A stretch of 64,000 nt of DNA from Anseranas semipalmata (GCA_013399115.1 VXAA01002965.1:42899-106898), one strand, 5' to 3'. Shown: positions 10,484 to 23,191, counted from the stretch's first letter. Notes: generated from the sequence alone by a model not told the origin. Numbers and translations: made by a program.

Positions 10484-13400
10484 GTAGGTCTGGCGGCTGC
10501 CACCTCTCTGGGCTCTCGCAGGCTCTTTGTAGACCCTCAAATGAGCCTGCGTTTCACAGTCACTTAGGGCTAAATCTGCCTCTTTGAACTGTTGGTATTT
10601 GTCGTTCATCTCTCAGCAAATTCTCCCTTGAAAGACCTGATGAGGGCAGCTCTAGCAGACAGTATACAACAGGGTTTATTGTGCTCTGCTTTCCCCTGGA
10701 TTTGCTCTCATCTGAAGTTGAATACAATGTAATCTTACATGCGGTATTATTCCTAATGCTCCATTTTCCTGCAGATCAAAGCCTGGCACATTAGGAAGGC
10801 AAGCTTGTTGTCCTGTAATTTGGAAAATAAGCAGCACTCAGATCATTACCTGGCTTAAGAGAATTTGGCTTATCTTCAGTGGAAGTGTGAAGATGAAGTA
10901 GCTTGAGAGTCTGCTTAATTGTATATTTAAATGTAGTTTAGAGCAAGATTTCCTTGGATCACAGTTTATCTTTCACCCACATGTATCTTTCAAGTAGCAG
11001 AGGAACAGTCTTCCTTTAAGATTTGTGTTAAAAAGTTCTTCTTGAAATAGAGACTGTGTGGTCTGTTCAGTGCTTGGGGTCAGCACCATTGATAGCAAAA
11101 AGTCCAGCAGAAGCAGGTGATGTAGTGCTATTTTTTTACATCTTGTGAGGTGCCTTGTCAAAGTAGGGGTTGACTACAGAGCTGGAGGAGCCATCCCCCA
11201 AAAAGGAGGAGCGCTGGCTGGGTAGCATCAGCTGCACTAATTCAACATATTTTAGGGCAATCTCTGCTTCTTTCTGGAGAATGAGGGCCCTGTTTTTTGT
11301 GTAATTAGCCTTCCGAGGCAGGACATGCTGTTTATAGTCACTTTTTCTTATGGGATTGCAGAGTGTTCTCCATTTTAATGTAATGTTTCTATGCACCTTG
11401 CTAATAATACTAACATGCTGCTCTTTTACTCTCTATTTGTTCTATTTACCCTGTTAATAATTCTGTGTACTGCAACCAGTCTGCTCTCAGTTAGGCTGGG
11501 GTCTGTATAACTAAAACTCCTGTATTCATGAGCAACAGTTTTTCATGTCTTCGTGCCATTCAGCCTTGCTGATTCATTAAATATTAATGGATTCTTGGTG
11601 CCATGCTCTTGCTTTTGCTGAGATACCACCATGCTACTATGGGCAAGTATTTGGATTTGAAACAACTAACTTGGGCTTTGCATTTTGGAATCACCAAGTA
11701 GCTTAATCAGAGTTTTTCTGCACATTTAGTGGAGGGTCCTTCTAAAAGGACCATGAATAGTGAATGCAAAGTTCTGCCTTTCTACTCATTGAATGGGTAG
11801 CATTGGGACCTGGCTTTTCATGACACCTTTAAGAAGCAGGCAGATTAAGTGGAAGTATTAATGTTCTTCACAAAAGATGGCTGAGTGGGATATATTTTTG
11901 TTGCATGGACTTCTCTAAGGAAAGATTAGGAAAAGCAAACATTAAATGAATCTTCTATCTATCACACTTCTCCCCTCTTTTACCTACATCTGTCGTTTTT
12001 GACATGAAAAAATGCCTGCATTCCCAACTCTATGATAAAATAAAATGCTGTTAACATTATTTTTCCCCTCTGAACAGTAATGGGTAGCAGAAGGTTGTAG
12101 GATTTGTGGTAGGGGGCAGTTGGTACTAGGATTCAGGACCACTGACTATGCCCCATGGACTTTGCTTCTGTTTACCGCAGCAGAGCTCTTTGACTCTGCA
12201 TTCATTTTATGGGGCTCAAGGCCTCGATTCATCCCTTTCCCAAGGTGTCAGTCTTGGCAGGAGCCTCTAGAATTTACTCCAGCACAAATAATAAATAATG
12301 ACAGCTTTAACTGTCTTGTTGCTGTGGAACTTGCTTGCCCTCTCACAATGTGGTCTCCTTGTGATGTATTTGGATTCGCTAGATGTCAGATAAATAGATA
12401 AAACTGGGACCTCACAGCTTTGGTTTCCAGTGATGAGTTCAGGAGCTTGTTGCTCATGTTTACCAGTGCACTTAACCATGACTGTTAGATGAATTTTAAT
12501 CTCAATGGTATGTATGTTCAGTTTGTTATTTATCATAAAAATAATTGATGGCTGCCCTATGAAAGAGCAGATGCCCTAAACCGTCTTTATTTGCTACACC
12601 TTTGCTTTTAGCAAGGAGGATGGATTTGGAATGGTTTATTTTGCTATATATGAGTATTGGGAGGTTTTAGATGATGAGTTCAAAGACAAGCTGTGTCACA
12701 GGGCACAAATGCCATTTGCATAAAACTAAAGCACTGCAAAGCCACCCCCCTTCATGTTGCAGACGTTGAGCAGCAGAACACTTGGAAATTTCCATGCTTG
12801 CCCAAGTTTTGAGCCCTGCAGTAAGCTTAAGCCATAGCAGCTGTTAACATCCATAGAGGAGCCACAATAGTGGCTCAGGAGAGGCAGGGTGCTGGACAGC
12901 CAGGGAGGCTTTGGTTCTGGTTCACACATCTTCCACCACTCCTAACCACAGCCTCTGAAACATTAATGCAAGAACTGCTATGTTTCACAACACTAAAAAT
13001 GTCCCCCAGGTGCAGTCTGCAAACGGAAACTACTGTATACAGGGTTTGCCTGTGCTGATGAGTTGGCTCAAAACAGGACTTTGCAAGAGTAAACTGTAAG
13101 CAGGCAGGGGTGATATATAAGAATTTCTGTTGTTGATGGTGGTAGAGAGGATGCTGTGTACCCTCAGACCCACTCCTCTAAAAGGAAGTTACGGGCACTT
13201 GGTATTGCATGGGTCAACCGCATGCTCGAAAGGGCAATCCACTCTGCTACTTTTCCTGCCTCCCAGCAGTGGGGTGTCTCTTGGCCTGGGAAGAACACCA
13301 AAATCATGTGCTCACTGGTGTTCACTTTTTCCGCACCAGGTGACAGGTTTGTTTGGGAAGCTGCAGATGAAGAGCTGCAGGCTCTGTCATTTGCACCATT

Positions 13401-14464
13401 GGCACATCCAGGGTCTTTCAGTACATAGAGGGGAGAAGTACCAATATTGGCAAAAGCTTCTGTGCTCATTTCTATCATCTTTTTGGCTGAAGTTGTTAAA
13501 TAAAAGTGTGGAATATTCCTATTGACAAATGAGGGGTGAGAAATCACAGCACAGCAGGAAGCAAAGCCTCTTTGCAGGAGTGTTGGTTTTCACTGTCACA
13601 TCTGTTTACAGCTGTCATCCTGGTTAGGAGTATCACAGCCAGTTAGGTGTTAGTCTTATCCCAGCTACAAGAACCTTGAAAACAGTTCCTCAGAAACAGG
13701 GAGGAAGAGTCAACAATGTCTATGAGGATTGGATTTATCAGCTGATCCGACAAATGAGTCTTATTCAGAGTTCAATCCTGCAAAAGGCTCAGGGATGCCC
13801 TTAATTTGAAAGCTGATTTTTGTTACAGAGTTAGGTTTTTACTTATACGCAATCCCTGCCTGTAAACCTCAGACCTGTTATTTGTCATGGACCTGATCCA
13901 AAACCTGTCTGAGTGTTTGGGAAGATTTCGCCACTCTCGGTGACAGCTGGAACTGCCTGTGCAGTGACAGTCTACCAGCAAGACCAGAACCATTCCTTGT
14001 GGTTATATAAATACTAAATGTCCAAATTGTATCAGAGCACTTCTAATGCCTTCCTTTGGACAGGGGACTTACTCCAGTTTTGTTGCTGCATTCAGGCTGA
14101 AGTAGTTAGAGGGAAACCTCCACAAATCCCAGTTTTATTCTTCTTCCATAAGCAGAGCTGTGCTGCCAAGTTATTAACAAGGGGCTTCCAAAAAACAACC
14201 CTGGGGAGATCATTCCAACTTTTAGACTGCTTGGCCTGAGCCTTATTAATAAGGGGCTCCTGGAGAGCTTCCTCTGTTCTACCAGGGGATTTCGGCAGCC
14301 TGTGGGGCTAACTGTAAATTCCCTAGAAGATATTGCTCCTACTGTTCGTCTGGCTATGCTTAATGCTGAACCTTTTACTGGGGCTCTCTGAAATTCCCCT
14401 CCCCACTGAGGTTACTGAATGTATGAAGCCATCACAGGAAGCCAGCAGCGTTAATGCCTAGATT

Positions 14465-14509
14465 GGTTGTTATTTATTGAAACAATTTATTATAATAGCA
14501 ATAACAACC
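14465..14509. repeat. 10-bp perfect inverted repeat with AT-rich loop
   Basis: GGTTGTTATT at 14465-14474 is the exact reverse complement of AATAACAACC at 14500-14509. The 25-base spacer is almost entirely A and T and carries an ACAAT word typical of SOX sites and TTATTTATT-like FOX words. Flanking sequence (about 14420-14720) is free of recognisable repeats and has several ATTA homeodomain-type words. Confidence 0.6.
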
Positions 14510-15829
14510 TTGGCCTGGGGCATTTCCTGGGGAATTAATGGCAGTCTGGGCTGATGCTCCCAGCAGATTGTTAGCCCTCAGGAAACGGGCTCCATAATTG
14601 CTGCTGGTTTGGTTGGAAAAACAAAATAAAATGTGTTTCTAATTTTTGGCCAGTTTGAGCACACAGAAAATGGTGGCTTTTGTATAAAGGGTTATAAAGA
14701 GTGTATATCTTTTGTCTGCATTGATTAAATTCAGGCTTGAATCAGCAACATTTTCATCAATGCTTTCAGTCCAGAACGAGAAATACCAGGGAGGGGGAAG
14801 GTAACCCTAACTAAAGAGATTGACAGCAACTGGGTCTTGCTAAAAGTTTAGGAAAAAAGCATAGCTCTGAGCTGTCAGCCACAGCGGTGGAAGAAACAGA
14901 TACTCTGTGTTACTCCATGTGTTAAAGGGTGTAGTAGGGTACACATACACACACATGAATACATATCAAAATTATATTAACTCCTGCTACTGCTATCCAT
15001 ACACTTTTAAAGAGGTTTTCAAATATAGTAAGTGTTTTGAGGTGTGTCAGTGTCAGCATGATGAATCTGAGCCTCTCTTGAGTTTTTGGAAGCTGCTGAG
15101 TATACATTTTCTGACAAAGTATGCCCCTTTTTGGTCTTAGCTAGGAGAACATGCAATTGGGGAGGCTCTCAAAATCACTAATCAACTGTCAACCCCCCAA
15201 ATCTAGGCTATTGCTGACTTGGCTACTTCAACAGAGAAAAAGCAGAGCCCCTGGATTTTAGCTTAAGTTGCTCTTTCTGCTGTGAAAAGAGAGATGTTGC
15301 TGTGCAAGTGGATTGTACGCATGATAAATGCCAAGACTGCAGTTGAACGTAGGGTTACAGCTCAGTGAGGAAGTCCAGACAGTGTCTCAGATGTTGACAG
15401 AGTAGCTGTAGGGGCTCATAAATGCCAGCGGAGCCCAAAGATTCAATTACAGCCATCGCACTGCATGAAGGGCTATACACACAAGGACGAGCTGGGGGTG
15501 AAAAATGGTTGCTTAAGTAGCAGTTGCGGTGCAGTTTGCTCATGAGCTAGATACAGTAGCATGGAAAAAGGAGCGTGGAGGAGAAAGGAAAAACAGGACA
15601 TGGACAAAAATGGGAGAAAAAAACCCACGTGTCTGTGTCTCAGGCTCAAATCTATGTTTTTTATGAGTTGCTTTAAAAGAGTGAGCAGTGGAACTAATGC
15701 AACCAAATCAAGCCCATGTGTGTGCAGGAATGTGGTGCTCAGGAAAGTGTGCCTGGCATCCTGTCAGCCAGAGACAGAGCAGAGGCAGACTGGACCAAGT
15801 GTCTTCCAGGACAAACAGATCAGTCCTGC

Positions 15830-16560
15830 TCATTTGTTCTTCCCAGTCTGGGTGTCCTCAGAGCCCTCCTTACACCTACTTGCAAGGGAAGCTTTGCAAT
15901 TACTGTCCTGAGTTATATTGCAGATGGGGGTAAAAGCAGTATCAGTGATGGTTCCACTTTTCCTGGGGTTGTCAAATGTCTGGAATTTGACCACTTCTTT
16001 AGTGTTCACACTATAGCAGATGGACAATGGCTTTGCTACAGCACAAGCAGGGCTGCAATTTTAGTTCAAGTTCTGTCCCTTGAGTTTAGGGTTGCCATTA
16101 ACTTCATTGGATCCAGGATTTCACTTAGCCAGACTGCTACAAGAGCTGCCAGCACATCCTTCATGCCTGCTCTCATACCTTTCTGGTATCTTCTCTTTTA
16201 CCTTCAGCTTGTTACTGGCTCACGCTTGTCAAAATATCTTCACTTAAAACCTCTGGTTTTGGTCTCCCTTGCCTCTCGAACTATTGCTGCATTTCTTTCT
16301 TCTTCTGCATTGTTGAATGCAGCTTTTGCAGTTCTCTCCTCCTTCTTCTTTTGTAGTCTCTCTTCAGTCTCTTTTTTCTCCGTACCATCTACATGAACTA
16401 CTCTAGCAAGTCTCATGTTTTATTAGCCAGATTTCAGACTATCATGACATCTTCCTCTTCCTTGGCTTGTAAGGAATGCCTTTGGTAGGAGAGAAGTGCA
16501 GAGCACAAAGGCATCTCGTTCCTGTAACTGTTCCGTGAGCATCTCCAGACGCTGAACCAT
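15830..16560 (-). pseudogene. possible degenerate coding remnant
   Basis: On the minus strand, 16416 down to 16240 is open for 58 codons. It encodes a charged, coiled-coil-like peptide including TEERLQKKKEERTAKAAFNN and AEEERNAAIVREARETKTR. Further upstream on the same strand, other frames give protein-like stretches such as MVQRLEMLTEQLQERDAF. Downstream, another frame gives MSICYSVNTKEVVKFQTFDN. No splice sites separate them, and stops and frame changes intervene. This fits a broken intronless copy of a coiled-coil gene, but I cannot name a parent. The plus strand carries a 226-codon frame over the same DNA that looks like the antisense shadow (Ser/Leu/Phe-rich). It could also be chance composition. 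Confidence 0.22.
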
Positions 16561-16605
16561 GCATTGCCTTGAGCCACACACAAGTCAGTGTCTAGGTTCT
16601 GACCA

Positions 16606-16768
16606 CAGAATCAGACAATAATTTAGGTTGGATGGGGCTTCCAGAGGTCACCTGGTCCAACCCCCTGCTCAGAATATAGCCAGCATTGAGCCAGCATTGA
16701 AGTTAGAACAGGTTGCTCAGCATCTTGTCCTGTTGAGTTTTGAACATCTCCAAATGTTTTCCAGTTCA
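16606..16768 (-). mobile_element. CR1 LINE 3' fragment
   Basis: Read on the plus strand, CAGAATCAGACAATAATTTA then GGTTGG..GGGCTTCCAGAGGTCACCTGGTCCA is the reverse complement of a CR1 3' end. GGTTGCTCAGCATCTTGTCC and TTTTGAACATCTCCAAATG follow as internal sequence. The element lies on the minus strand and is truncated at its 5' end, as most CR1 copies are. It sits within the EVA1A intron. Confidence 0.85.
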
Positions 16769-17844
16769 TCTTCTGCAAACTTTGCTTTAAGGAAATCAGT
16801 TGGAGAGGGCTGTTTCTAAAAGCACGTTGTGGGGAGGTGAAGGTAGAGCTGAGCCTTTTAGTTACTGAGATCTTCCAGGGACCAAGTGTCAGGCTCTCAG
16901 CTGGTGGGAACCATTACAGCTCCATCACTGAATTCATGGGAGTAGGACTCAGCTGAGGAGCTGACTCCATCCTTGAAGTCAGGACTCCCAACAGACACAG
17001 CAGAGTAGAGCTGGTCCTGACACTTCTGCTTTGTTTGTCTTCACCCATTCAGTGTATCTATAAACCTGGAATATGCTGAGATGATTCAGCCCAGGGGAAC
17101 TGCAGTAACAACATCTATCATAATTACACTTCTAGGTAGTCCCATGATCCAAAAAAAACCCTGTAGTAAATAAATAAGATAACCTAGTTTAAAAGGTATG
17201 GTGGATCCTTTGGAGTCTTGTTGTATCACCTCTGAAATGCAGCTATGCAGGATTCATCCTGTTAGTGCACTAACTCCAACTGGGCTTCTGTAGCACAGGT
17301 ATACTTTTTGGTGGTCTGGGCAGAAAGCCAGCACACTTGCCTTAGATAAGCAAATGAAACCTACGAATAAGTAATACGCATTTTTCCATGCTGTAAGGCT
17401 TGCCATTTCAGCTTGCCACAGCACAGAGAGCATATAAAGCTTTATAATCATCTTTATTCCCCGGGTGATGATAATGGATGTGACAGAGAGATGCACTTAG
17501 CTGCTGCTGGGTGCGCAGCACCCTGGTCTCAACCCCACTCCCACAGCCACTGGAATTAGCATTTAATTCTGTGGGCTGCTCCTTCCCCTTCCAGATAACT
17601 CCAAGACACAACTGCAGCTAACCCACATTCTGCATGCGGGTAAATGCCTTGGCAGCAAATCCACCATTTAAATTCCCTCCCTAGCTTCCCCAGGGAGAGG
17701 AGGCAAAGGAGGGTTTGGAAGCAAAAGAACCATGAGAAACTTTGCCCCTCTGGAGACCATTGCTGGTATTTGCACAGAGGAGCAAATTGTGTGTTTTGTT
17801 CTTTTAAGGGTTGTTCTCGAGCACTGTTTCCTTTCCCCTTTCAG

Positions 17845-18215
17845 AAAACCCTGAGCGGGCTGCTCTGTATTTTGTCTCTGGAGTGTGCGTTGGACTCGTC
17901 TTGACCCTGCTGGCCTTGGTGCTAAGGGTGTCCTGCCGAACTGACTGCAAACGCTCCTCCCCCAAAAAACCTCCTCGGGAGCGGGAGAGCGACAGTGACA
18001 GCAGCGACAGCGACGACGATTCGGACACCACTTCAGACCTGTCGGCCCGCAGGCACCGCAGGTTCGAGAGGACTTTGAACATGAACGTCTTCACTTCGGC
18101 GGAGGAGCTGGAGCGAGCTCAGAGGCTGGAGGAGCGGGAGCGCATCATCCGGGAGATCTGGATGAATGGCCAGCCGGACATCCCAGGGACCAGGAGCCTC
18201 AACCGTTACTACTAA
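17845..18215 (+). CDS. EVA1A: EVA1A, last coding exon (membrane segment and C-terminal domain)
   Basis: This exon supplies residues 25-147 of a 147-residue protein (mammalian EVA1A is about 152). Its start is fixed by the acceptor at 17844, the phase-1 join and the ENPERAALYFVSG family sequence. Residues about 31-53 form one hydrophobic membrane helix (ALYFVSGVCVGLVLTLLALV), followed by a Cys/Arg/Lys-rich border. Residues 70-89 are an acidic Ser/Asp run. Then comes the family's most conserved part, RRHRRFERTLN.NVFTSAEEL, RAQRLEERERIIREIWMNGQ and the SLNRYY end before TAA. In mammals EVA1A is an endolysosomal and ER membrane protein that promotes autophagy and cell death. The codons are intact, GC- and CpG-rich compared with the surroundings, with no frameshift. 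EVA1B and EVA1C are excluded by the acidic linker and RRHRRFERTLN segment. Confidence 0.95.
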
Positions 18216-18354
18216 GTGATGGGGAGCCCAACCGTCCTGCACTGCACCCTGGGGCTCCTCCAGACATGGTAGAGGAGAGGGAGGGAAGCAATATCACCTG
18301 CGTGTCTCCCCTTTTCCTCCAGGAGTACTACCTGGAGCAGTGTGGATGGACAGC

Positions 18355-18360
18355 AATAAA
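18355..18360 (+). promoter_or_regulatory. EVA1A: proximal poly(A) signal candidate of EVA1A
   Basis: AATAAA lies 140 bases after the stop codon and is followed within 30 bases by a C/T-rich tract. Use here would give a very short 3' UTR. Confidence 0.45.
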
Positions 18361-19274
18361 GCTTTCCCCCTCTCCTTTTCCCTGACATATTGCTATCACC
18401 CCTCTTCACGGACACTTTCTGGTTACATCAGAGGTGGTTGCCAACTTCATTTCTTAGTAGCCAGCAGGAAGCCGGCAATTAGAGTCGTCCTGTGCGGGGC
18501 ATGGAGCTTGGCATGCCGTGGTACGAGTGCTCCCCTATTGGCCGGGGAGAGAAGTCATCTGGGCTTTGGTTTTCATTTAGGATTTTTGGGTTTCCCTTTC
18601 CTGAGGACTTTGGGAGAATTGTGATCAAAACTACAAGTCTGGAAAGATGATTTGGGAAGGGAGGGGGAGGTACATCCTGACCGATGATTGTCTTGTGACT
18701 TCAGAAGCCATGAGATTAACCTAATTAAAACCCAACGGCAAATATTACTGGTTAAGAACTGGGGGATGGGGGGTGGGGGTGGGGATTCTTTCATCGTGAA
18801 ATCATCTCGGTGCTTGGATGTTTGCCATAGTGTATTCAGTTATTTATGGCTGTCTTTTCATCTTCCTTTTCAATGGGAGCATTTTTTTTTACTGACACCT
18901 CAGGGATAAAATCCTATTATTTTTTTGAGTCTGTTCTCCCTGCTGGCCCCTGTCAGACACAACCCAACCCACCTCCGACAGTAAAATTATGGTAATATAA
19001 GAGATGTGTCAGTGATTGGTGAGATGTTAACAACCTCAAAGAGGTTGAAAAGGGTTTTCTTTTTGTTTGTTTTGTTTTAAATATATATATATATATTTGA
19101 AGATGCTGCACAGGAATGTGCCTTATTCTTTTTTTGTTGTTAAACTACAGTTTTCCTATGGATAGCAATGCACAATGTTTTATATATTTTATTAAAAAAA
19201 TAAAAAAGGAAAAGATCTATGTTTACCAGAGGAAAATGGAGACAGAAGAAGCCCCATATAACAACCAAATGGGT

Positions 19275-19291
19275 AATAAATGCTAAATAAA
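19275..19291 (+). promoter_or_regulatory. EVA1A: distal paired poly(A) signals of EVA1A
   Basis: Two AATAAA hexamers (19275-19280 and 19286-19291) are followed by CTCTGGTTTGCTTCAATGCA, a U/GU-rich downstream element. This is the best candidate for the main mRNA end. Confidence 0.6.
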
Positions 19292-20067
19292 CTCTGGTTT
19301 GCTTCAATGCATTTGAATTTGCATCCTCACTTTTGGCACTTTTGTTGCTTGAGGGAAATGCTTTGGAAGAGTAGCACACCTCTGCAGGAAATCAAGGCTG
19401 ACATCCTCTGCATGCAGGAACCTGGAGGCACTTTTTGCTTTGGCCTCAGCCCGTCAGTCTGCTTCTGCAGTGCACACAAGCAGGAGCAGCTGAGCAATGC
19501 ATTGGTTCCCAATGGCCATCCCAAAGCCTACCCACACCAAGGGAAAGAGTACCAGTGATTTCATGATGCTTTGAGCCCGTTCCCCAGTCCCAAGTCATAC
19601 CTGGGCCATAAGCAAATATTAAATGAACCAAAATAGTACATGGAAAAAAAAGCAAAATATATTGTAGTGCTCCTCCAGCTGTCCTGTAGAGTCTTCAGTG
19701 GGTTACTGACATCCTACTCACCATCTAAGTGCTCATTAGACACTCCCAAGCACCAGTCACATTGGATCAGTCATAAAACTTGGTGTTTTTCAGGTCTGCG
19801 CAAGACTGCTTTAGATCACATGGCTTTAGGATTTGCTCCTCAGTTACTTAGGCATGCTTGTGTCTTAGGAGTTTGCAAAATACTGGCAATGCAAATAACA
19901 ACCAAAGGCTCTTAATGCACAGAGCTTTTCCGTAGCCTCAAAGAGAGATGAAGATGGGTGGACCTGCCCACAAGATAACTGGGGACATTAGAGCAGGGCT
20001 GCAAGAGTTCATATGCTATGCCAAACAGCTCTGTGGTGGGACAGCCCCTGACACCAAGGACTTTCTT

Positions 20068-20395
20068 AGAATCATACGATATCCCGATTTGGAAAGGACC
20101 CACAAGGATCATCAGGTCCAACTCCTGGCTCCACACAGGACCACCCAAAAATCAGACCGTATGTCTGAGAGTGTTGTCCAAATGCTTCTTGATCTCCATC
20201 AGGCTTGTTGCTGTGACCACTGTCCTGGGGAGCCTGTTCCAGTGCCCAACCAACCTCTTGGTGAAGAACCTTTTCCTGACATCCCGCCTCAACCTCCCCT
20301 GTCACAGCTCCATGCCGTTCCCTCGGGTCCTAATTGGGGCACTCACTGGGGACACGAGTTAAGCAGCAGCTCCAGCAGCTTCTTCTCTGGCTGAG
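20068..20395 (-). mobile_element. CR1 LINE 3' fragment
   Basis: On the minus strand this reads through the end of the CR1 reverse-transcriptase ORF with frame breaks: DVRKRFFTKRLVGHWNRLPR, then ATSLMEIKKHLDNTL. It continues into the 3' UTR (GTTGGACCTGATGATCCTTG) and ends with ATCGTATGATTCTA, a degenerate octamer end. It is truncated at its 5' end, with an old divergence level. Confidence 0.9.
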
Positions 20396-21866
20396 GAAAG
20401 CTGCATTTGAAGTGCCCACAGCCGCTTTCTCCTGGCTCTTGGCTCTTGGACAGTGAAAGCAAAGTTGAGTAACTGCAACTGGTGGTGCTGGCAAAGTCAA
20501 CGACGAGGCTGGCCAGCGAGTGGTGGCTTCACCGCAGAGTGACTCCTGTTCCTGGGCAGGTTCAAATGGAAAGATTCGGTGTTGACCAGGGATGTAATTT
20601 TACAGCTGATGTTTAGAAATAAAGCAGGAGGCAAGTCCTGAACTCTGGATGAGTCACCAGGTGCTGTGCTTTAGCTGGAAAGTTGAATGTGCTGTGCTGT
20701 GCTGAGAGGAGCAAAATGACAGGGGAAGGTCAGGGGGATCAGTTTTGTTGGCCATGTGGTTTCCCCTGTAATAAGATATATTCCCTCAACTCTGGTGATT
20801 AAGGGACAGCAAATTTTTAGATTTAGAGTGCTGTGTCCTGAGAGTAGATTGCAAAACTGATTTCAAAAATGCTATAAGTGAATGGATTTACAGGTACGAT
20901 TTTCCCAAATTAATTCTTTTGACCAGAGGAAAGAGCGTAAGTCTGAATGTACTTTACATGCAACCAAAGGATTCAAATGTAAATCACAAACGAGTCCACA
21001 TTACAAACTGATGAACAATCCTCCCTGAGCATTGCTAGTGCTGCTGTAGATCTTCCAGCTGAAGCCTGCAAGACAAAGCAGCAGGTTGTGCACACCGCTT
21101 TTCAGAGGTGAGTAGAAAAGCCCAGCTCAGCCTTGCCCTACGTAACAGGGTGTAACAGAAGTAGACTCACCATCTTCACAGCACTTGCAGTACTTCTATG
21201 TACCTTCTAGCTCTTTTTGTCTTGGGGCCATGCATTTCTAATAAGGCTTTGACTCAAGAAAAAGAAAAATACAATCCTTTGAGCTACCCTAAGTAAAAGA
21301 CTTCAAGTCTAACTATTCTCTAACTAGTCTCTAACTATTTCTGGATTTCACCCAAAACTGTTGAATAGTTTGGAGGAAAAAACACAATCAAAATTCATGG
21401 GACAGGAGTTGGTGGTTTGCCTTTAACTCTATAAACCAATGGAGTAAAAGCACACACCCGGAGTACAGAAGAGCTGGATTCACTGCAGAACGGGGTCAAA
21501 CCCATATTTCTTATCCCACAAAGGAGTATGAAAAGAGTATCTTCTAAATCTTCTGTGTTGCACTTACTATGTCACACAGAACATTTGAATGCTTCTGGAG
21601 CCAGAGAGCAGAGAATAAATACTTTTTTACTAGGCTAATATGAATTGCTCTTGTAGGAGACTGTGCACAGCTCTGGTCTCACTTGCATGCTTATTTAATT
21701 TTCTACATCAAAGTGAAATATTGTTACTAGAATAACACTATCCAAAGTCCCCAAGACAGATAAAAGAGTTGAAATCAACACTTCCTGTTTCACGAATGCA
21801 TTTCCTAATCAGTGACCTTTTGGATAACAAGACACTGAGGTCATTGTCTGTGTGAATCCATTCTTT

Positions 21867-21894
21867 ATCACAGAATCATAGAATCGTTTAGGTT
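21867..21894 (-). mobile_element. minimal CR1 3' tip
   Basis: ATCACAGAATCATAGAATCG then TTTAGGTT is the reverse complement of a CR1 terminus (AACC.AA.CGATTCTATGATTCTGTGAT). Only about 28 bases are recognisable before unrelated sequence begins. It is either an extremely 5'-truncated insertion or a recombination remnant. Confidence 0.6.
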
Positions 21895-22007
21895 ATGCCT
21901 CAATTTGCCTTTATAATTTTATAACAGAAGATAACAGAGCCATCCTGGACTCTGAGTTACTTGAACAGCTGGTAATGAAGGGAACCAAGTGGTATGGTAT
22001 TTAAAGG

Positions 22008-22064
<57 letters not shown>
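22008..22064 (+). repeat. GATA tetranucleotide microsatellite
   Basis: About 14 GATA units run through this stretch with one interruption (AAATA near 22052). It would be length-polymorphic. The minus-strand frame reading Ile-Tyr-Leu-Ser repeats over it is an artefact. Confidence 0.95.
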
Positions 22065-22068
<4 letters not shown>

Positions 22069-23191
22069 TGCAGTTACTGTGTACTGTCTGCTGGCGTGCA
22101 GGCCCATGGCAGGTGAGCCTCAGGAAGTGAAATGCCTGCGCTACATACCTGGACACGTTCAAGCTTCTACAAATTGCAGAATACTTGCATTGGTAACCGC
22201 AGAGTCATTAAATTACAATTCAATAACTTGTGCCATGTTAGTTCTGTAAATGAAAATGATGGGTTGGAAAGTTAAGGGTGGTAATCCTGGGAGAAGCTAA
22301 ATGCATGGAAATGATGGGTAAAGCTTTCAAAGAGTCAACTGCACATTCATTATCCTCCCGTCTGGTGGGAATGATGGGGCCAGTTACAGAAGAAGTCACA
22401 GCCGTGTATGGAGAGACCGCAGACAGGCAAGTTGTTCCAGTTAGATACCTGCCATGCTTTCTCAACTCTCTCTGCATTGCCCTTGACTTCTCAGGGCCAT
22501 TTTCACCTCCTGCTATCATCTGCTTCATCGGCACTGACCTCTTTTGCTGACCTGTGTTCAATGTACCCTGAAAATCTCGGTAATATGGTGTTTGCTGCCT
22601 TTCCCATGTCCACCCTGGTGCTCATATCCTCCAAGAATTCCAGCCAGTTAATGAGGCATGCCTTTCCCTTCCAGAAACCACAATGCCACTACTTAACCCC
22701 TTGCCTGCCATCGTTCCCAGCACCCCAGGGGCTACACAAATAAAGCAAATTTGCTTAGCTGTTGTGCTGCCAGGATGTAAAGCATATGCTTGTGGTGCCG
22801 TGGGGAATCTGAATTTCCTCTTGTGCTGCATGGACTCTTTTGAGTTTCTGGAGGCATCACAAGCAATTAATCATCTTAGACTGGCCCAGAAATTCTGCTC
22901 ACGATCATTACTGAGGTCTCAATCATAGTGAAGTTTTAATAACGTGATCCAAGATTCCATTGTCCTTAGATACCTGAAAAAAAAATATTTCTCAAAGCAT
23001 TGTTTGCCTTTCCTTGTCCATTAAAATTTCCTTGTCATTAAAATTAGTGCAGCTTGCATCTTCACATAATTTCCTTGCCTTTATCTTTGCCTATTAGTCT
23101 ATTTCTGTGGTTGTCTTAAGGACAGTCACAGTTCCGTGTAATACACCCAAAAGGCAGTAATGGTTTTGATTCATTACACAATGGATCACCT

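Larger units (their letters stand above)
10484..17844 (+). other. EVA1A: EVA1A intron between the two coding exons
   Basis: The donor GTAGGT at 10484 and acceptor CCTTTCCCCTTTCAG ending at 17844 bound a phase-1 intron of 7361 bp. I see no further EVA1A exon inside, since the two coding exons already join without missing family residues. It contains a 10-bp inverted repeat at 14465-14509, a possible coding remnant on the minus strand near 15.8-16.55 kb and a CR1 tail at 16.6 kb. Elsewhere I see only short chance frames. Confidence 0.85.
18216..19310 (+). other. EVA1A: EVA1A 3' UTR
   Basis: The stretch after the TAA has no long frame. Candidate poly(A) signals lie at 18355, 19275 and 19286. 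A length of about 1.1 kb is inferred from the distal pair, which is followed by a T/G-rich stretch. It includes a G-rich run near 18762-18785 and an AT dinucleotide run at 19082-19097. The exact end is not visible. Confidence 0.6.

Noticed and set aside
15716..16396. 226-codon plus-strand frame, the longest in the window
   Set aside because: It has no recognisable domain, is rich in Ser/Leu/Phe in its second half and lies opposite a Lys/Glu-rich minus-strand frame. It is most simply the antisense shadow of that stretch.
20018..20394. Plus-strand frames of 114 and 148 codons
   Set aside because: They are antisense to the minus-strand CR1 fragment.
21919..22107. Minus-strand Ile-Tyr-Leu-Ser repeat frame
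   Set aside because: Translation of the GATA microsatellite.
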